Of a stretch of DNA of 64,000 nucleotides, positions 43,843 through 53,232 are shown piece after piece (position 1 is the stretch's first letter; every line of letters begins with the position of its first letter). Origin of the DNA: Neofusicoccum parvum. Lineage: Eukaryota > Ascomycota > Dothideomycetes > Botryosphaeriales > Botryosphaeriaceae. The DNA lies in NCBI GenBank assembly GCA_020912385.1, contig CP087210.1, positions 806,001 to 870,000 on the forward strand, in the 5' to 3' direction. Both the position numbers and the translations under genes were made by a program. A model generated the notes under the pieces. It was not told where the DNA came from, did not search any database, and was given only the letters and a program-made list of their open reading frames with translations.

Positions 43843-45792
43843 TTAGATAAGTAGTACATCGCTGAGAGTCCGAAGGAAGTCACATCTTTCAGCCCTCCCA
43901 CCTTCCCAAGTATCCGCATCTACAGACCGGAAATCAGGTTCTACTCCAGGATCAACAAATATGGTGAAGCCGTTAAAGTCCACTGGCTGTCCTCCTGTAG
44001 CATTGAGATTCTCCATGAGCGGGCTCTCGACCGTCTTTTGTGGCCAAGAGGAGGGATGGTTTATCGTGACAAACCCTCCATATGCACGTTGGAAGGTAGC
44101 TGCGACATCCGGATCGGCGGGGAAGAACGAAGACGGGAAGTAGTGTAGAACATCGAAGGCGTGGAGAGCAGGTGTGACAGAGAACTAGAACTGTTCAGCA
44201 ATGCAGCCTTCGGCAATGACATGATTTACAAACCTGATACTGGTATGCGGCACCGCTGTTCTTCTCGAAGCTCGAGGCAAGCCAGTAGGATGGACATATG
44301 AAAGAGACTTCGGCATTGAAATTGTTGGCTACCTGCTGGTGGCCGGTAGTCAGCTCTGACTGGTTCACCGCCGTGGGCCCCGAGTCTCCTGCAGTCTGGA
44401 ATTTAGGAGTGCTGGGGCTGTCTGGTAAGTCCGGAGTGTGGTAGACATCGAGAATACTCGCGATGGCATCATCGTCGAGGCGCGGAAAGTACAGGCGGAG
44501 ATAATCGACAAATCTGGCCTGAGTTGTGATGTTTTGAGGGACGAAGATGAGGCCGTCGTTTGCGTTGTTCTGTTTTCTTTGTCAGCTTCGATTCCGACGC
44601 ATCGCTGCTCAACCTACTCCGGTGAGGACGCGCTGCCCGTTGATGCGCCCTTGGAGCGCATCGGTTGGTCGTTGTTGGATGAACTCTCCATCAATGACGG
44701 GCCTCCAAACAAAGGCGCCAAGCAGAGAAGCCGACGCTATCTGCTCGTTGGCTGCTGTCAAATTCGAGCTAGCTGCGGCTTGGAGGCATTCAAACGTCTC
44801 TCCGCCACGCTCTCCGCAGCCTGCGAGCGCCGCAAATGAGTTGTATGTATCGAGGACTTCTGGGGAGTCGTAGTCCAGGTATTGCCATATGTACGGGCTT
44901 GCTGTGATCGCCTGGCGGGACTGTTAGAAGAGGCGGGTTCTTGGAACGCAGACATATGCTTACGTTTGTCCACAGGCGGCTTCCCTGGCTTCCCCCGTAT
45001 GCGATAGCGTGGTTCATGACCGATCCCGCACCGGCTGATTCCCCTGCAATGGTGACCCGCTTTGGGTCTCCTCCGAACAGCTTGATGTACTTTTGGACCC
45101 AGTGCAGTGTGAGTTGCTGGTCGAGAAGACCGGAGTTCAGCGCTCCTTTGTGCTTGACTTCATCACCAGACAAGAACCCGAATGCTCCAAGGCGATACTG
45201 GATGACAACGGCGATGAAGCTGCCGTTGTTTGTGTGGATGAGCGGAGACGGGTCGTAAGTCGAAGCTGCACCCAGCTCATAGCCTCCGCCATGGATCCAG
45301 ACGAAGACAGGAAGGTTGTGTGCGTTCTTCGGCGCAAAGACGTTCAGGTACAAACAGTCTTCGCTGGTCGCACCGGTGGGGAGCAGCGGTGCGAGAAAGG
45401 ACGCGTTGGAAAGCTGGGGTGCCGACTGAGGGCAGGCCGCCGGGTCGGACCACGCGCGTTGTGGAGCTGTCCGGTTGACAGCAGGCACTTGCGGCTCCCG
45501 GAAGCGCCGTGGTCCGACCGGTGGTGCAGCATAGCGAATGCTTGATGTCTGTAAGCTATCGGTGTGCCGGGGCCGCAGACGATTCAACAGGGACATACCC
45601 TTTCCATGTGTTGATGCTGGTGTTCGAATTTGAGAACCCCTCGTAGATGGCGTATCCCAGATCGATCCTTAGTGGGTCTTGTGGAGTCTCGGTCGATCCG
45701 CAAACCGAATCGTATGGGTTTGCGGGCAGTGGACTGGCGTGTGAAAGAGCGAGCAGAGCCGTCAGGACAGCGGCGAGGGTCATCTTGAGCAT
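43843..45792 (-). CDS. Secreted type-B carboxylesterase
   Basis: Five exons (45792-45599, 45540-44964, 44911-44618, 44569-44234, 44184-43843; introns 48-58 bp) give 580 aa. The first 20 residues (MLKMTLAAVLTALLALSHAS) are a signal peptide. The core reads WKGIRYAAPPVGPRRF, then SEDCLYLNVF, the oxyanion motif HGGGYELG, and the nucleophile elbow GESAGAGS. The catalytic His is probably in PALHAFDVLHYF in the last exon. Several Asn-x-Ser/Thr sites suit a secreted glycoprotein. Fungal members hydrolyse lipids, plant esters or xenobiotics; the substrate cannot be read from the sequence. It sits between the repeat island and the LINE, yet it appears undamaged. Confidence 0.88.
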
Positions 45793-46749
45793 GTTGTTTG
45801 AGCTTTTAGATTCATTCAGTCCGAATGCTGCTGGTTAGCTCGCCATTTATACCTCTGATTTCTTTTCACTCGGGTGGTCGGCCAGAGGAATTACCGATGG
45901 CGCAGCACATTCAGCTCTCCGGCGATATCACGAGCCCAGCCGGGATACATCCTCTGGGGGAGTGAAGTTCAGTTGGCCCCCCATGTGGCTGACGTCAGTC
46001 ACATCAAGGCGTCCAAATCACTCCCTCACATGCCCTGGCGGAGACGGGCCAGTTTCCCGATGCCGCTCAAGAGGAATCCCAGCTCCCAACAACGCTCATT
46101 CGGAGGGGTGCGCTGCTGGTCAGGTGGTTGGCGCGAAGTTCTTTTTCTCGTGCGACGTCGGCCGGCCGACTGCAATCGAACTCGCATCTCCGTGCTTCGA
46201 CCCACCATACCTCAGCCATCTCCATCAGCCCCTGTCCAGGTGACTCATAGTATTTGCGCTGAGCGTCTGATGCAGCAACTACCTGTACAAAGTCTGCCGG
46301 ATGCGTGGGCTGGATACTTGGCAACATGTGCGCCAAGACATGGAGATTGCCTGATCGGGTAACGCACGTGCGTGCACTTTCAGCCTCAGCGCTGTCTCAC
46401 CCAGCTTGTTCACAGCCTAGGATTCGAAATGCCTCGGCCGATACCGACAACATTGGCTTGGCATACTTCTCTATCTGGAAAATGGCTGGCACAGCCTCCA
46501 CGGGTGTGTCTTCGAAACCCACGCTCTAATGACGATCTATACGATGTCTTCACGTCAGGTCTGCTTACACACGCAGCTCAGCCTTGCTCCAATATCTCGC
46601 AACCTCATTGCCTTACTCTATCCCTCCCACTAGGTGACCAGGTCAGCGTCCCTCTCACGCACGCCTTCGGCGTTACAATTATTAACACGCATTCAACCCT
46701 CTCGCAACTACGGCGGCGAGGCAATAAAGTCGCATGTGGATAGCAACGC
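45793..46749. other. Intergenic upstream of carboxylesterase
   Basis: 957 bp between the carboxylesterase start and the LINE insertion. The first 100-200 bp should be the promoter. Plus-strand frames of 93-162 codons here have no domain. Nothing else is seen. Confidence 0.4.
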
Positions 46750-46763
46750 GTCTATATTGGATT
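46750..46763 (+). repeat. Target-site duplication, left copy, of full-length LINE
   Basis: GTCTATATTGGATT, identical to 51885-51898. It lies directly before the AGATAGATAGATA tail of the minus-strand element. Confidence 0.85.
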
Positions 46764-46989
46764 AGATAGATAGATAAATTCATTTCTTCCCGATATAGCT
46801 CCCTTACGGGTCCATGCGGGGTTGGCTATCTGTAGTTATTTTACACGAGGGGGAAAACCTTTTCGCCTGGCAAAAACCCCTCCTCTCGATCTGGGCATGA
46901 TGTCTAATTCTGGTTCTGTTTTCCCTTCTTACCGGTAGCGGCTGCTGTGGCAGCCCTACATTCACCTACTAGCCCTATCCCTTCAGTCC

Positions 46990-49900
46990 TTATCCTCGTA
47001 GTTGTCCGGGTCCGAGTAGTCCTGGTGGTCCTCCTGGTTCCTCTTCCTGGCTGTCCTCCTGGATTAATTCCCTGGCCAGGCTAAACTGCTTGAGCAGCCC
47101 TAGGCGTAAGAACCAGTCTGTTGCTGCTTTGACTCCCTTTTTTGTAGAGAGAAGGGAGCGGTAGTCTGTAGTTTCCGCCTTTTGGAGCATCTGTGCCCTA
47201 CCCTGTTGGAAGTGGGGGCAGAAGAGGAGGATGTGCTTTGGGGTTTGCCTATGCCAGCCGCATGGGCAGGCGGGGCTAGGGTGTCCTGGCACCTTGCGCT
47301 TAGAGAGGAAGTCCTCCAGCCCAATATGCTCAGTACGCAGTAGAGTGGCGAGTGTGCTCTGTGGCTTAGACAGTTCGCTGTGAATTTGTCGAATCTTTGG
47401 GTTCCACTGTGTGCTCTGAGCCACTGGCCTGTGCCGCCTTTCCTGGCTAGTGTACGTTGTCCATCTCTCCTTCCACTTCTTCCTATATGCTATGCGTAGC
47501 CTTGTTCGCTCCGGGAGGGTGGGGCAGCTGCCGAGAAGGGAGGTTACCCTTGCTCTAAGTAGGGTTCTCCGAGCTGGGCCGGCTGGGCCTCTAGCGCCCA
47601 GAGTAGCCCGGGCTATCTGTTTGATGCTCTGGCAAGTTTCCTCTACCACTGCTGCTACTGGGCCATCCCTAGCCCTAATAGTCTGGGCTAGTGTTAGTTC
47701 ATCCAGGTGGAGTGAGAGCGGGGGGATCCCCGTCTCATGCTCCAAGGTTTGTGTGCTGGTTGACTTGTACGCCCCTGAGATGGTACGAAGGCACTGGTTT
47801 TGAATCTTCTGCAGTGGCTGGATGGCTATTTTCCTCCACCCTGGGATCCCCTCCGGGATATGCCACACCCCGCAGCCGTAGGTAAGGACTGGCCTCACCA
47901 CTGCTGTATAGATATGACGGGCTTTAGTGAATGAGGCTCCCCAGGTGGATGCTGCGAGTCTAGAGAGGGATGTGCACTGCTTGAGTGCCCTGGCCCTAGT
48001 TTCCCTAATGTGAGGTCCCCATCTCAGCTTGTTATCTACATGGACTCCCAGGATCTTGACTGTAGGTTCTGGGTGTCCCGCAAATCCCGGGATGCGGATT
48101 CCTGCTGCCATATTGAATCTCTTTGGCCTTCTCGTGAAGTGAACGAGATGGTACTTGTCAGGCGAGAAGGTCGACCCGTGGGTAGCTGCCCAGTGTTCGC
48201 AGGTTCTATTAGCCTCCTCTAGCATCCTACAGTTTTGTTCTGTAGATCTACTAAATGTAAGGATGTTGGTATCGTCTACAAAGCCAAGGGGGAAAGTGTT
48301 GCCCCTTTGGAGTTTTGTAAGTAGGTTAGAGGCAAAGAACAGATAGAGGATCGGGGACAGTGAGGATCCCTGGGGGATGCCTGTTGTGGTGTGGATTGGT
48401 TGGCTTGTAAAGTCCCCAAAGGACAGCTGAGTGGTGCGGTCCTGTAGGAAGGAGTGAGTGAATCTTTCTATCCAGGCTGGGAGCCTTGCCATCCTCATAT
48501 TGTGGAGGAGTCTCTTGTGGGATACATGGTCGTATGCCCCTGAGATGTCCAGACTGAGGACTGAGGCTACCAGCCCAGGATCTTGCGCCCAGATAGTATG
48601 AATCTGTTCCGTAAGTAGGTCAAGAGCTGCTGCTGCTGACCTGTTTCTCCTAGCTCCCATCTGTGTATCGGGGAGCAGTTTGTGGGCCTCAGTAGCCTGG
48701 GAGATCCGATCTGCCACAACCCTCTCAAGCAGCTTCCCTAGCGTATTAAGTAGGGCAATCGGTCTAAATGACTTGGCTTTAGTGTAGTCATCCCTCTGTG
48801 GTTTCCTGAGGACTACGGTAATAGAGCTTTTAAACTGCCTGGGGTGGTATGCAAGCGCTAGGCATTTCTGGAAGAGCCTGGTGAGTGGTCCACTTAGTGT
48901 CTGAGCACACTGCTTTAGGAACCTATTGATAATCTTGTCTGGGCCTGGTGCCTTATCTGGGGGAAGCTTCTTGATGGTGTGGAGGACCTGCTCTTCGGCG
49001 AGGTCTTGGGGGATCTCCACTGGTACTGGGTATATGCACCCATCCAGGTCTGAGAGGTCGGTGGCCCTAGGAGGGGGGAAGAACTGGTTGGTAAGGATTT
49101 CTGCCTTGGCCTGATTGTCGTAGCGCAGTTGTCCATCTGCTCCCTGGAGGGGTGGGAACTGGGGTGGGGCTTGTGGTTCTTGTGCTTTTGTTCTTGCCCA
49201 CTTTGAGAGCTTCCAGAGTGTAGATGGGTCTGAGGTGATCTCAGCTACTGTTCTGCGCCATGCTTTTGTTCTATCCCTTCTGATCTGCCTCTTCTTGCTG
49301 TTAGCAGTGGTTTGGTATGCCACCCAGTCCTCCTCCCTCCCTGTGGCTGTCCACTTCCTTCTGGCTGCTCTAGCCTGGTTTACCAGGTCCGAACACTCCT
49401 TTGTCCATTGTATAGAGGCCCAGGGTGAGGGTCTCGCTACTGGGATGGTCTCCTGGATTGTCCTTTCGATGGCCTCCTGGAGCAGTTCAGTGAAGTGATC
49501 CAGGTCTGCTTTAGTGTTAAGAGGGGCTACTTTAAGGTGTTTGAGCTTTATTTGGAGTACCTCATTGGTTCTCTTCCAGTCTGCTTTCTTCCACTGGGGC
49601 CTTGGGGGACGTGGTTCCGCGGGGGTAAGAGAAAAATCAAGTATAGTGAGGATAGGTAGGTGGTCAGAGGATGATTCAAGCTCCTGGCTGACTCTACAGC
49701 TAAGGATTCTCTCCTCTAGCCACCGTGATACAAAGACAAGGTCTAGAGTACTCTCACTACTACTATCTCTTCTAGTGATAGTGCCCCTTGGAAGGGCGAG
49801 GTTAAGATTAGCTGCGGTAGCTATCTCAATCAGGTTATCCGCTAGGGTGTGGTGTGTTAGAGAGGCTATACCTCCCCAGATAGGATGGTGGAGGTTAAAG

Positions 49901-50325
49901 TCCCCTAGGAGGATGTGCTCCCCTGGTTTTCTAAGAGCTTCCGGTAGAAGAGATAGGGTTTCCAGAGCTGTACTAGTGTGAGAGGCTGGCGGGGGATTGT
50001 AGCAGTTATGGATATGGATTGTACGTGTCTTAGTGGTAAGGGATAGTGTAATGAGGTCTGGTGAGTAGACTATTACTTGCCAGGAGTCGGGGGCAATGGC
50101 CTTGCTTATGAAGAAGCAGGTTCTTGCCGTCCCCTCCTGAGGGAAAACTGTGTGGTAGGCAGGGTGTCTTGCTGTTATCTTGACCCTCGGGTTCCTCCAC
50201 GGTTCCTGGATGGCCAGGATATGGTGGATCTTTGGGTCCACCTCCTTGAAGAACGGGAGCATCACCCTATTCTTACTCTTATGGACGTTGTACTGCACGA
50301 TAGATAGAGAGCCTATATCTAACAT
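46990..50325 (-). CDS. LINE ORF2: endonuclease and reverse transcriptase
   Basis: 1111-aa polyprotein that nicks target DNA and copies the element RNA. Residues 1 to about 225 are an APE-type endonuclease, with VQYNVHKSKNR, AIQEPW, LLGDFNLHHP and SSDHLPIL, so the catalytic Asn, Glu, Asp and His are in place. The reverse transcriptase follows, with SFRPIALLNTLGKLLE, GIPQGSSLSPILY and the active-site box FVDD near residue 681. A C-terminal region carries a CPCGWH...C zinc-type motif near residue 1020. I see no RNase H domain between RT and the C-terminus, although many Tad1 elements have one. The ATG overlaps the ORF1 stop in the string ATGTTAG. Confidence 0.9.
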   Translation of the reverse strand: MLDIGSLSIVQYNVHKSKNRVMLPFFKEVDPKIHHILAIQEPWRNPRVKITARHPAYHTVFPQEGTARTCFFISKAIAPDSWQVIVYSPDLITLSLTTKTRTIHIHNCYNPPPASHTSTALETLSLLPEALRKPGEHILLGDFNLHHPIWGGIASLTHHTLADNLIEIATAANLNLALPRGTITRRDSSSESTLDLVFVSRWLEERILSCRVSQELESSSDHLPILTILDFSLTPAEPRPPRPQWKKADWKRTNEVLQIKLKHLKVAPLNTKADLDHFTELLQEAIERTIQETIPVARPSPWASIQWTKECSDLVNQARAARRKWTATGREEDWVAYQTTANSKKRQIRRDRTKAWRRTVAEITSDPSTLWKLSKWARTKAQEPQAPPQFPPLQGADGQLRYDNQAKAEILTNQFFPPPRATDLSDLDGCIYPVPVEIPQDLAEEQVLHTIKKLPPDKAPGPDKIINRFLKQCAQTLSGPLTRLFQKCLALAYHPRQFKSSITVVLRKPQRDDYTKAKSFRPIALLNTLGKLLERVVADRISQATEAHKLLPDTQMGARRNRSAAAALDLLTEQIHTIWAQDPGLVASVLSLDISGAYDHVSHKRLLHNMRMARLPAWIERFTHSFLQDRTTQLSFGDFTSQPIHTTTGIPQGSSLSPILYLFFASNLLTKLQRGNTFPLGFVDDTNILTFSRSTEQNCRMLEEANRTCEHWAATHGSTFSPDKYHLVHFTRRPKRFNMAAGIRIPGFAGHPEPTVKILGVHVDNKLRWGPHIRETRARALKQCTSLSRLAASTWGASFTKARHIYTAVVRPVLTYGCGVWHIPEGIPGWRKIAIQPLQKIQNQCLRTISGAYKSTSTQTLEHETGIPPLSLHLDELTLAQTIRARDGPVAAVVEETCQSIKQIARATLGARGPAGPARRTLLRARVTSLLGSCPTLPERTRLRIAYRKKWKERWTTYTSQERRHRPVAQSTQWNPKIRQIHSELSKPQSTLATLLRTEHIGLEDFLSKRKVPGHPSPACPCGWHRQTPKHILLFCPHFQQGRAQMLQKAETTDYRSLLSTKKGVKAATDWFLRLGLLKQFSLARELIQEDSQEEEPGGPPGLLGPGQLRG

Positions 50326-51878
50326 TGACTTCCTTCCATCTCTGAGTCAGGCTGCGGGGGGGTTGGTGGTGTAGGCTGCGAGGAGGAGGGGGTTCCCGTA
50401 GGCTCCTCCCCCGAGGCATGCTGGGAGCTGTTGAGTCCAGTAAACCGCATTTGGTTGGGAGGCGGGGGGCGGCTTAGGTCCCTTGGCCTACCTGGCCCTC
50501 TCTTGGCCGGCTCCTCCTCTCTAGGCCTCTTCCTTGGCCCGACCGTCAACCAGTTGGTTTGGGGCTGTGTCTTGGCCACAGGGGATCCTGCCCTATACCT
50601 CTCTGGAGTTGCCAGGCGGGCCTGGGTGGCCTTTGCCTGGCATGCTCTGCGTGCTGGGCAGGCGTTGCTCCAGGCCGTGTGCTTTTGTGAGCAGTTTGCA
50701 CACTGCATTTTTTCCTTAGGGCACTCCTGGGTGTTATGTGCCTCTGCACACTGGCCACACTTGGTCTCCCTTCTACAGTGGGTGGAGATGTGACCATAGT
50801 CCTGGCACTTAAAGCACTGGGTCACTGTAAAGGCTGTACTATAGTATTCTGCTGTGTGGAGAGCATAGTTACTAATAAGTCCTTTAGTAATAATCTGGTT
50901 GGCTGCCTCGGGGTCTGTGGTGCTAAGGATAATGGCCGAGTGAGTTTTCCCCTCTGGGAGCTTCCTTTTTAGCCAGGCTAGCTTGCTGATACGAAGACTA
51001 GGGTGTAGGGTAAGGTTCTGATCCTGAAGGGTTTGGGCGGCCTGGGGATCCTTGATGTCAATTCCTTCGAGGGGGACGTTGTGGACTAGCACTGAGTAGA
51101 GCTGCTGGTTGGGACGGACTTCCCTGCCCAGTCCTGTAGTCCATTCCTGGTCCTGGAGGAGGGCTGCTCTGGTCTGAGCATCAGGCACAAAGAGCTTGAC
51201 GTCCCCACTAGGGAGCTTCTTGGCAGCTAGCACCTTTTTGCATGCTAGGCTTTTCCCTGCCTGAATCTTCTTAATAATGGCCTCGTTAGAGAGGTTTGTG
51301 ACCTCCTGTCTGTTGGTCTTGTCTGGGAAGTGTAGGGTAAGCTCAGTGGTGGCCGGGGGGGTAGGGGGCTTTAGGGCTGCTCGGGCTGCAATGTTGGCCC
51401 AGCTAGGCACTGCGGGCGTAGGAGTACTCTGGAGTCGGCTGACTGCCTTCTGGACTTGTTGCACTTCCTTAAGGATATCCTTAAGGCCGGGCTCCTTGGT
51501 GGTTGCCTCCTGGCATATAGAGATATGATCCTGGAAGATTGTCTTGGCAATGTCGAGAAAATTTTTTACCTGGCTGGAGAGGACTGAAGGGAGGCCAGCG
51601 GGTGCTTGTAGGGCTTGGAGGAGGGTGTCTGCTGTCTTTGATGCTCTTTTAACGTATTCTACGCCATACTGGATGCCCTGCGGTTTATTGGGGGTGCGCT
51701 GTGGTTGGGTAGAGGCGGTTGCTAGAGGGGGCTGTTCGCCCCTTCCTGCAGCCTCTACATCAACCACAACGCGGCTGTAGCTGCTCTGAGTGGTATTTTG
51801 AGTCTCGCTGGGCCTAGGAGAGTCCCTAGGGCCCTCTCCCGGCGCCGTAGCTTGGGATCGATTTTTTGGCGTGGTCAT
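50319..51878 (-). CDS. LINE ORF1: Gag-like RNA-binding protein
   Basis: 519-aa nucleic-acid chaperone of the element, expected to package its RNA. The first part is Pro/Ser/Gln-rich. The middle has a fold with hydrophobic spacing and SWANIAARAAL, a common Gag-like motif in fungal LINEs. Three Cys/His clusters lie near residues 356-410: CFKCQDYGHISTHC (C-x2-C-x4-H-x4-C), CGQCAEAHNTQEC, and CANCSQKH with a final Cys. The tail is Pro-rich and acidic. The start ATG (51876-51878) is 6 nt from the element's 5' end, and the TAG stop (50319-50321) overlaps the ORF2 ATG. Confidence 0.88.
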   Translation of the reverse strand: MTTPKNRSQATAPGEGPRDSPRPSETQNTTQSSYSRVVVDVEAAGRGEQPPLATASTQPQRTPNKPQGIQYGVEYVKRASKTADTLLQALQAPAGLPSVLSSQVKNFLDIAKTIFQDHISICQEATTKEPGLKDILKEVQQVQKAVSRLQSTPTPAVPSWANIAARAALKPPTPPATTELTLHFPDKTNRQEVTNLSNEAIIKKIQAGKSLACKKVLAAKKLPSGDVKLFVPDAQTRAALLQDQEWTTGLGREVRPNQQLYSVLVHNVPLEGIDIKDPQAAQTLQDQNLTLHPSLRISKLAWLKRKLPEGKTHSAIILSTTDPEAANQIITKGLISNYALHTAEYYSTAFTVTQCFKCQDYGHISTHCRRETKCGQCAEAHNTQECPKEKMQCANCSQKHTAWSNACPARRACQAKATQARLATPERYRAGSPVAKTQPQTNWLTVGPRKRPREEEPAKRGPGRPRDLSRPPPPNQMRFTGLNSSQHASGEEPTGTPSSSQPTPPTPPQPDSEMEGSQC

Positions 51879-51884
51879 GTTTTT

Positions 51885-51898
51885 GTCTATATTGGATT
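51885..51898 (+). repeat. Target-site duplication, right copy, of full-length LINE
   Basis: GTCTATATTGGATT, the partner of 46750-46763, abutting the 5' end of the element. Confidence 0.85.
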
Positions 51899-53232
51899 GT
51901 TTTTCGATTTTCTTGGTGATTAATATTTAATTACAAGTATCTACTAAGAGTAGTAGTAATACAAAGTAAGAGAATAAAAGATAAGTGTTAGGGTAATTCA
52001 GTAGGGAATTAAATACTAGGAAATAATAGAGACTTTAAAAATATTTAAGTTTTATGTCTTAGACATAATCTTCTCTATGTCCGCCTAGATCCTTATGGTA
52101 AGTAGGAGCTGTTGCATAGCTATTCCATGCCATCTCTCGATGCCTCACACGCCCTCAGCCAGCGGAGGCCATGGATGCCACTCCTTGTCTACCGGTTCAT
52201 CTACGAAATACGAGAGTTGCATCACTGTACCGAAAAGCGGTGCAGCTCTTGGTGGTAGACGCCGCCGGGAGTCAGGCAAAGAGGCCACAGCGTGGGCGAC
52301 CGACTACGAGCTCGAAGCCAAAACACATATAGAGATTGCTATGACGGCACTCCCACAAGCTCCGTAGTTCTGAGACATGTAAACTTCGATGGCTGCTTAT
52401 CCTGAGTATATGCAGCCGCTCCGGGACGAGGTCGAGGAGGCGCTCGCGTTAACCAGTTGCTTCAACAAAGATATGATGGCCAAGCTTCGTGGACGAATCA
52501 CAGTGACTAGGCCATCCTGCGTCGACTACCTTCAAGCGCAAGACTCTGGAAACGCCTCTCTCTCTCTCTCTGTGGCAGCACTTTCATCGCCAAGGGCACG
52601 CTTCTCGAGGTCGACGGGTTGCACCGTTATTGGGATGCCGACTTGCACGACATTTCCCTGTCATATGGGATATCCGGAGGGCGTCGAATGCTGCAGCCAA
52701 GCTAACGTGCACGCCAGTCGATTCCCAATCCGGCAGTGCAGCTGCTTCCCGGAAAACCAAAACTCGCGAGTAATTCGTGGCCGGAGACGATGGGGCACCC
52801 GGGTTGGATGGCCAGCCGCGGGCAACGCATTGACATGCAGTCGGAACCCGCTGCAGTGTGCAGGGCGATGGCTGTCCCGTAACACGTTCGTTTTGACCAT
52901 GGCGCCGTGAGATGGAATTGTCATCGCGTTGTTGGAGCAGCGGCACGGGCACGGGCCAGGGCCAGGGCGGGCGATGGACGTCATGCAAGATCTGGCTTCG
53001 ATCTCGGCCGCGGATCGCATCTCACCATGCAAGATCAGATCCGCGCGTCTGGAGAAAAGGGCCAGTGCTCCCGGTGCGCCACGCCCTGCCATGCCGGATC
53101 CTCCTTTGTTGCGCCCGCCCTCCCATGCGCGTCTTCTCTCGCGTCCTCGTCCGCCTTGCACGCGTCGACTGTAGACATACACCATTGACCAGTCCCCGCC
53201 CCCGCTCCTTGCACTCGTCCACCCGCGCCAGT
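51899..53232. other. Intergenic between LINE and photolyase
   Basis: The first 190 bp are AT-rich and contain TTAGGGTAATTCAGTAGG, similar to the 3' part of the ORF1-tail family, so an old repeat remnant is likely. The rest has ordinary composition with a (CT)8 run at 52556-52571. The last few hundred bases should hold the photolyase promoter. No gene is supported. Confidence 0.45.

Larger units (their letters stand above)
46764..51884 (-). mobile_element. Full-length non-LTR retrotransposon (Tad1-like LINE), intact
   Basis: 5121 bp on the minus strand, with ORF1 (Gag-like), ORF2 (endonuclease plus reverse transcriptase), a 220-bp 3' UTR and a short ATCT-type tail at the low-coordinate end. 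A perfect 14-bp direct repeat flanks it. Both frames are open over their full length, so it is a recent insertion that has escaped the mutation seen at 38.6-43.8 kb. The 5' end is only 6 nt before the ORF1 ATG. The flank at about 51985-52010 resembles the 3' part of the ORF1-tail family, so the insertion may lie in an older repeat. Confidence 0.9.

Noticed and set aside
52389..52910. 173-codon plus-strand frame between LINE and photolyase
   Set aside because: It includes the (CT)n run read as Ser/Leu and has no recognisable domain.
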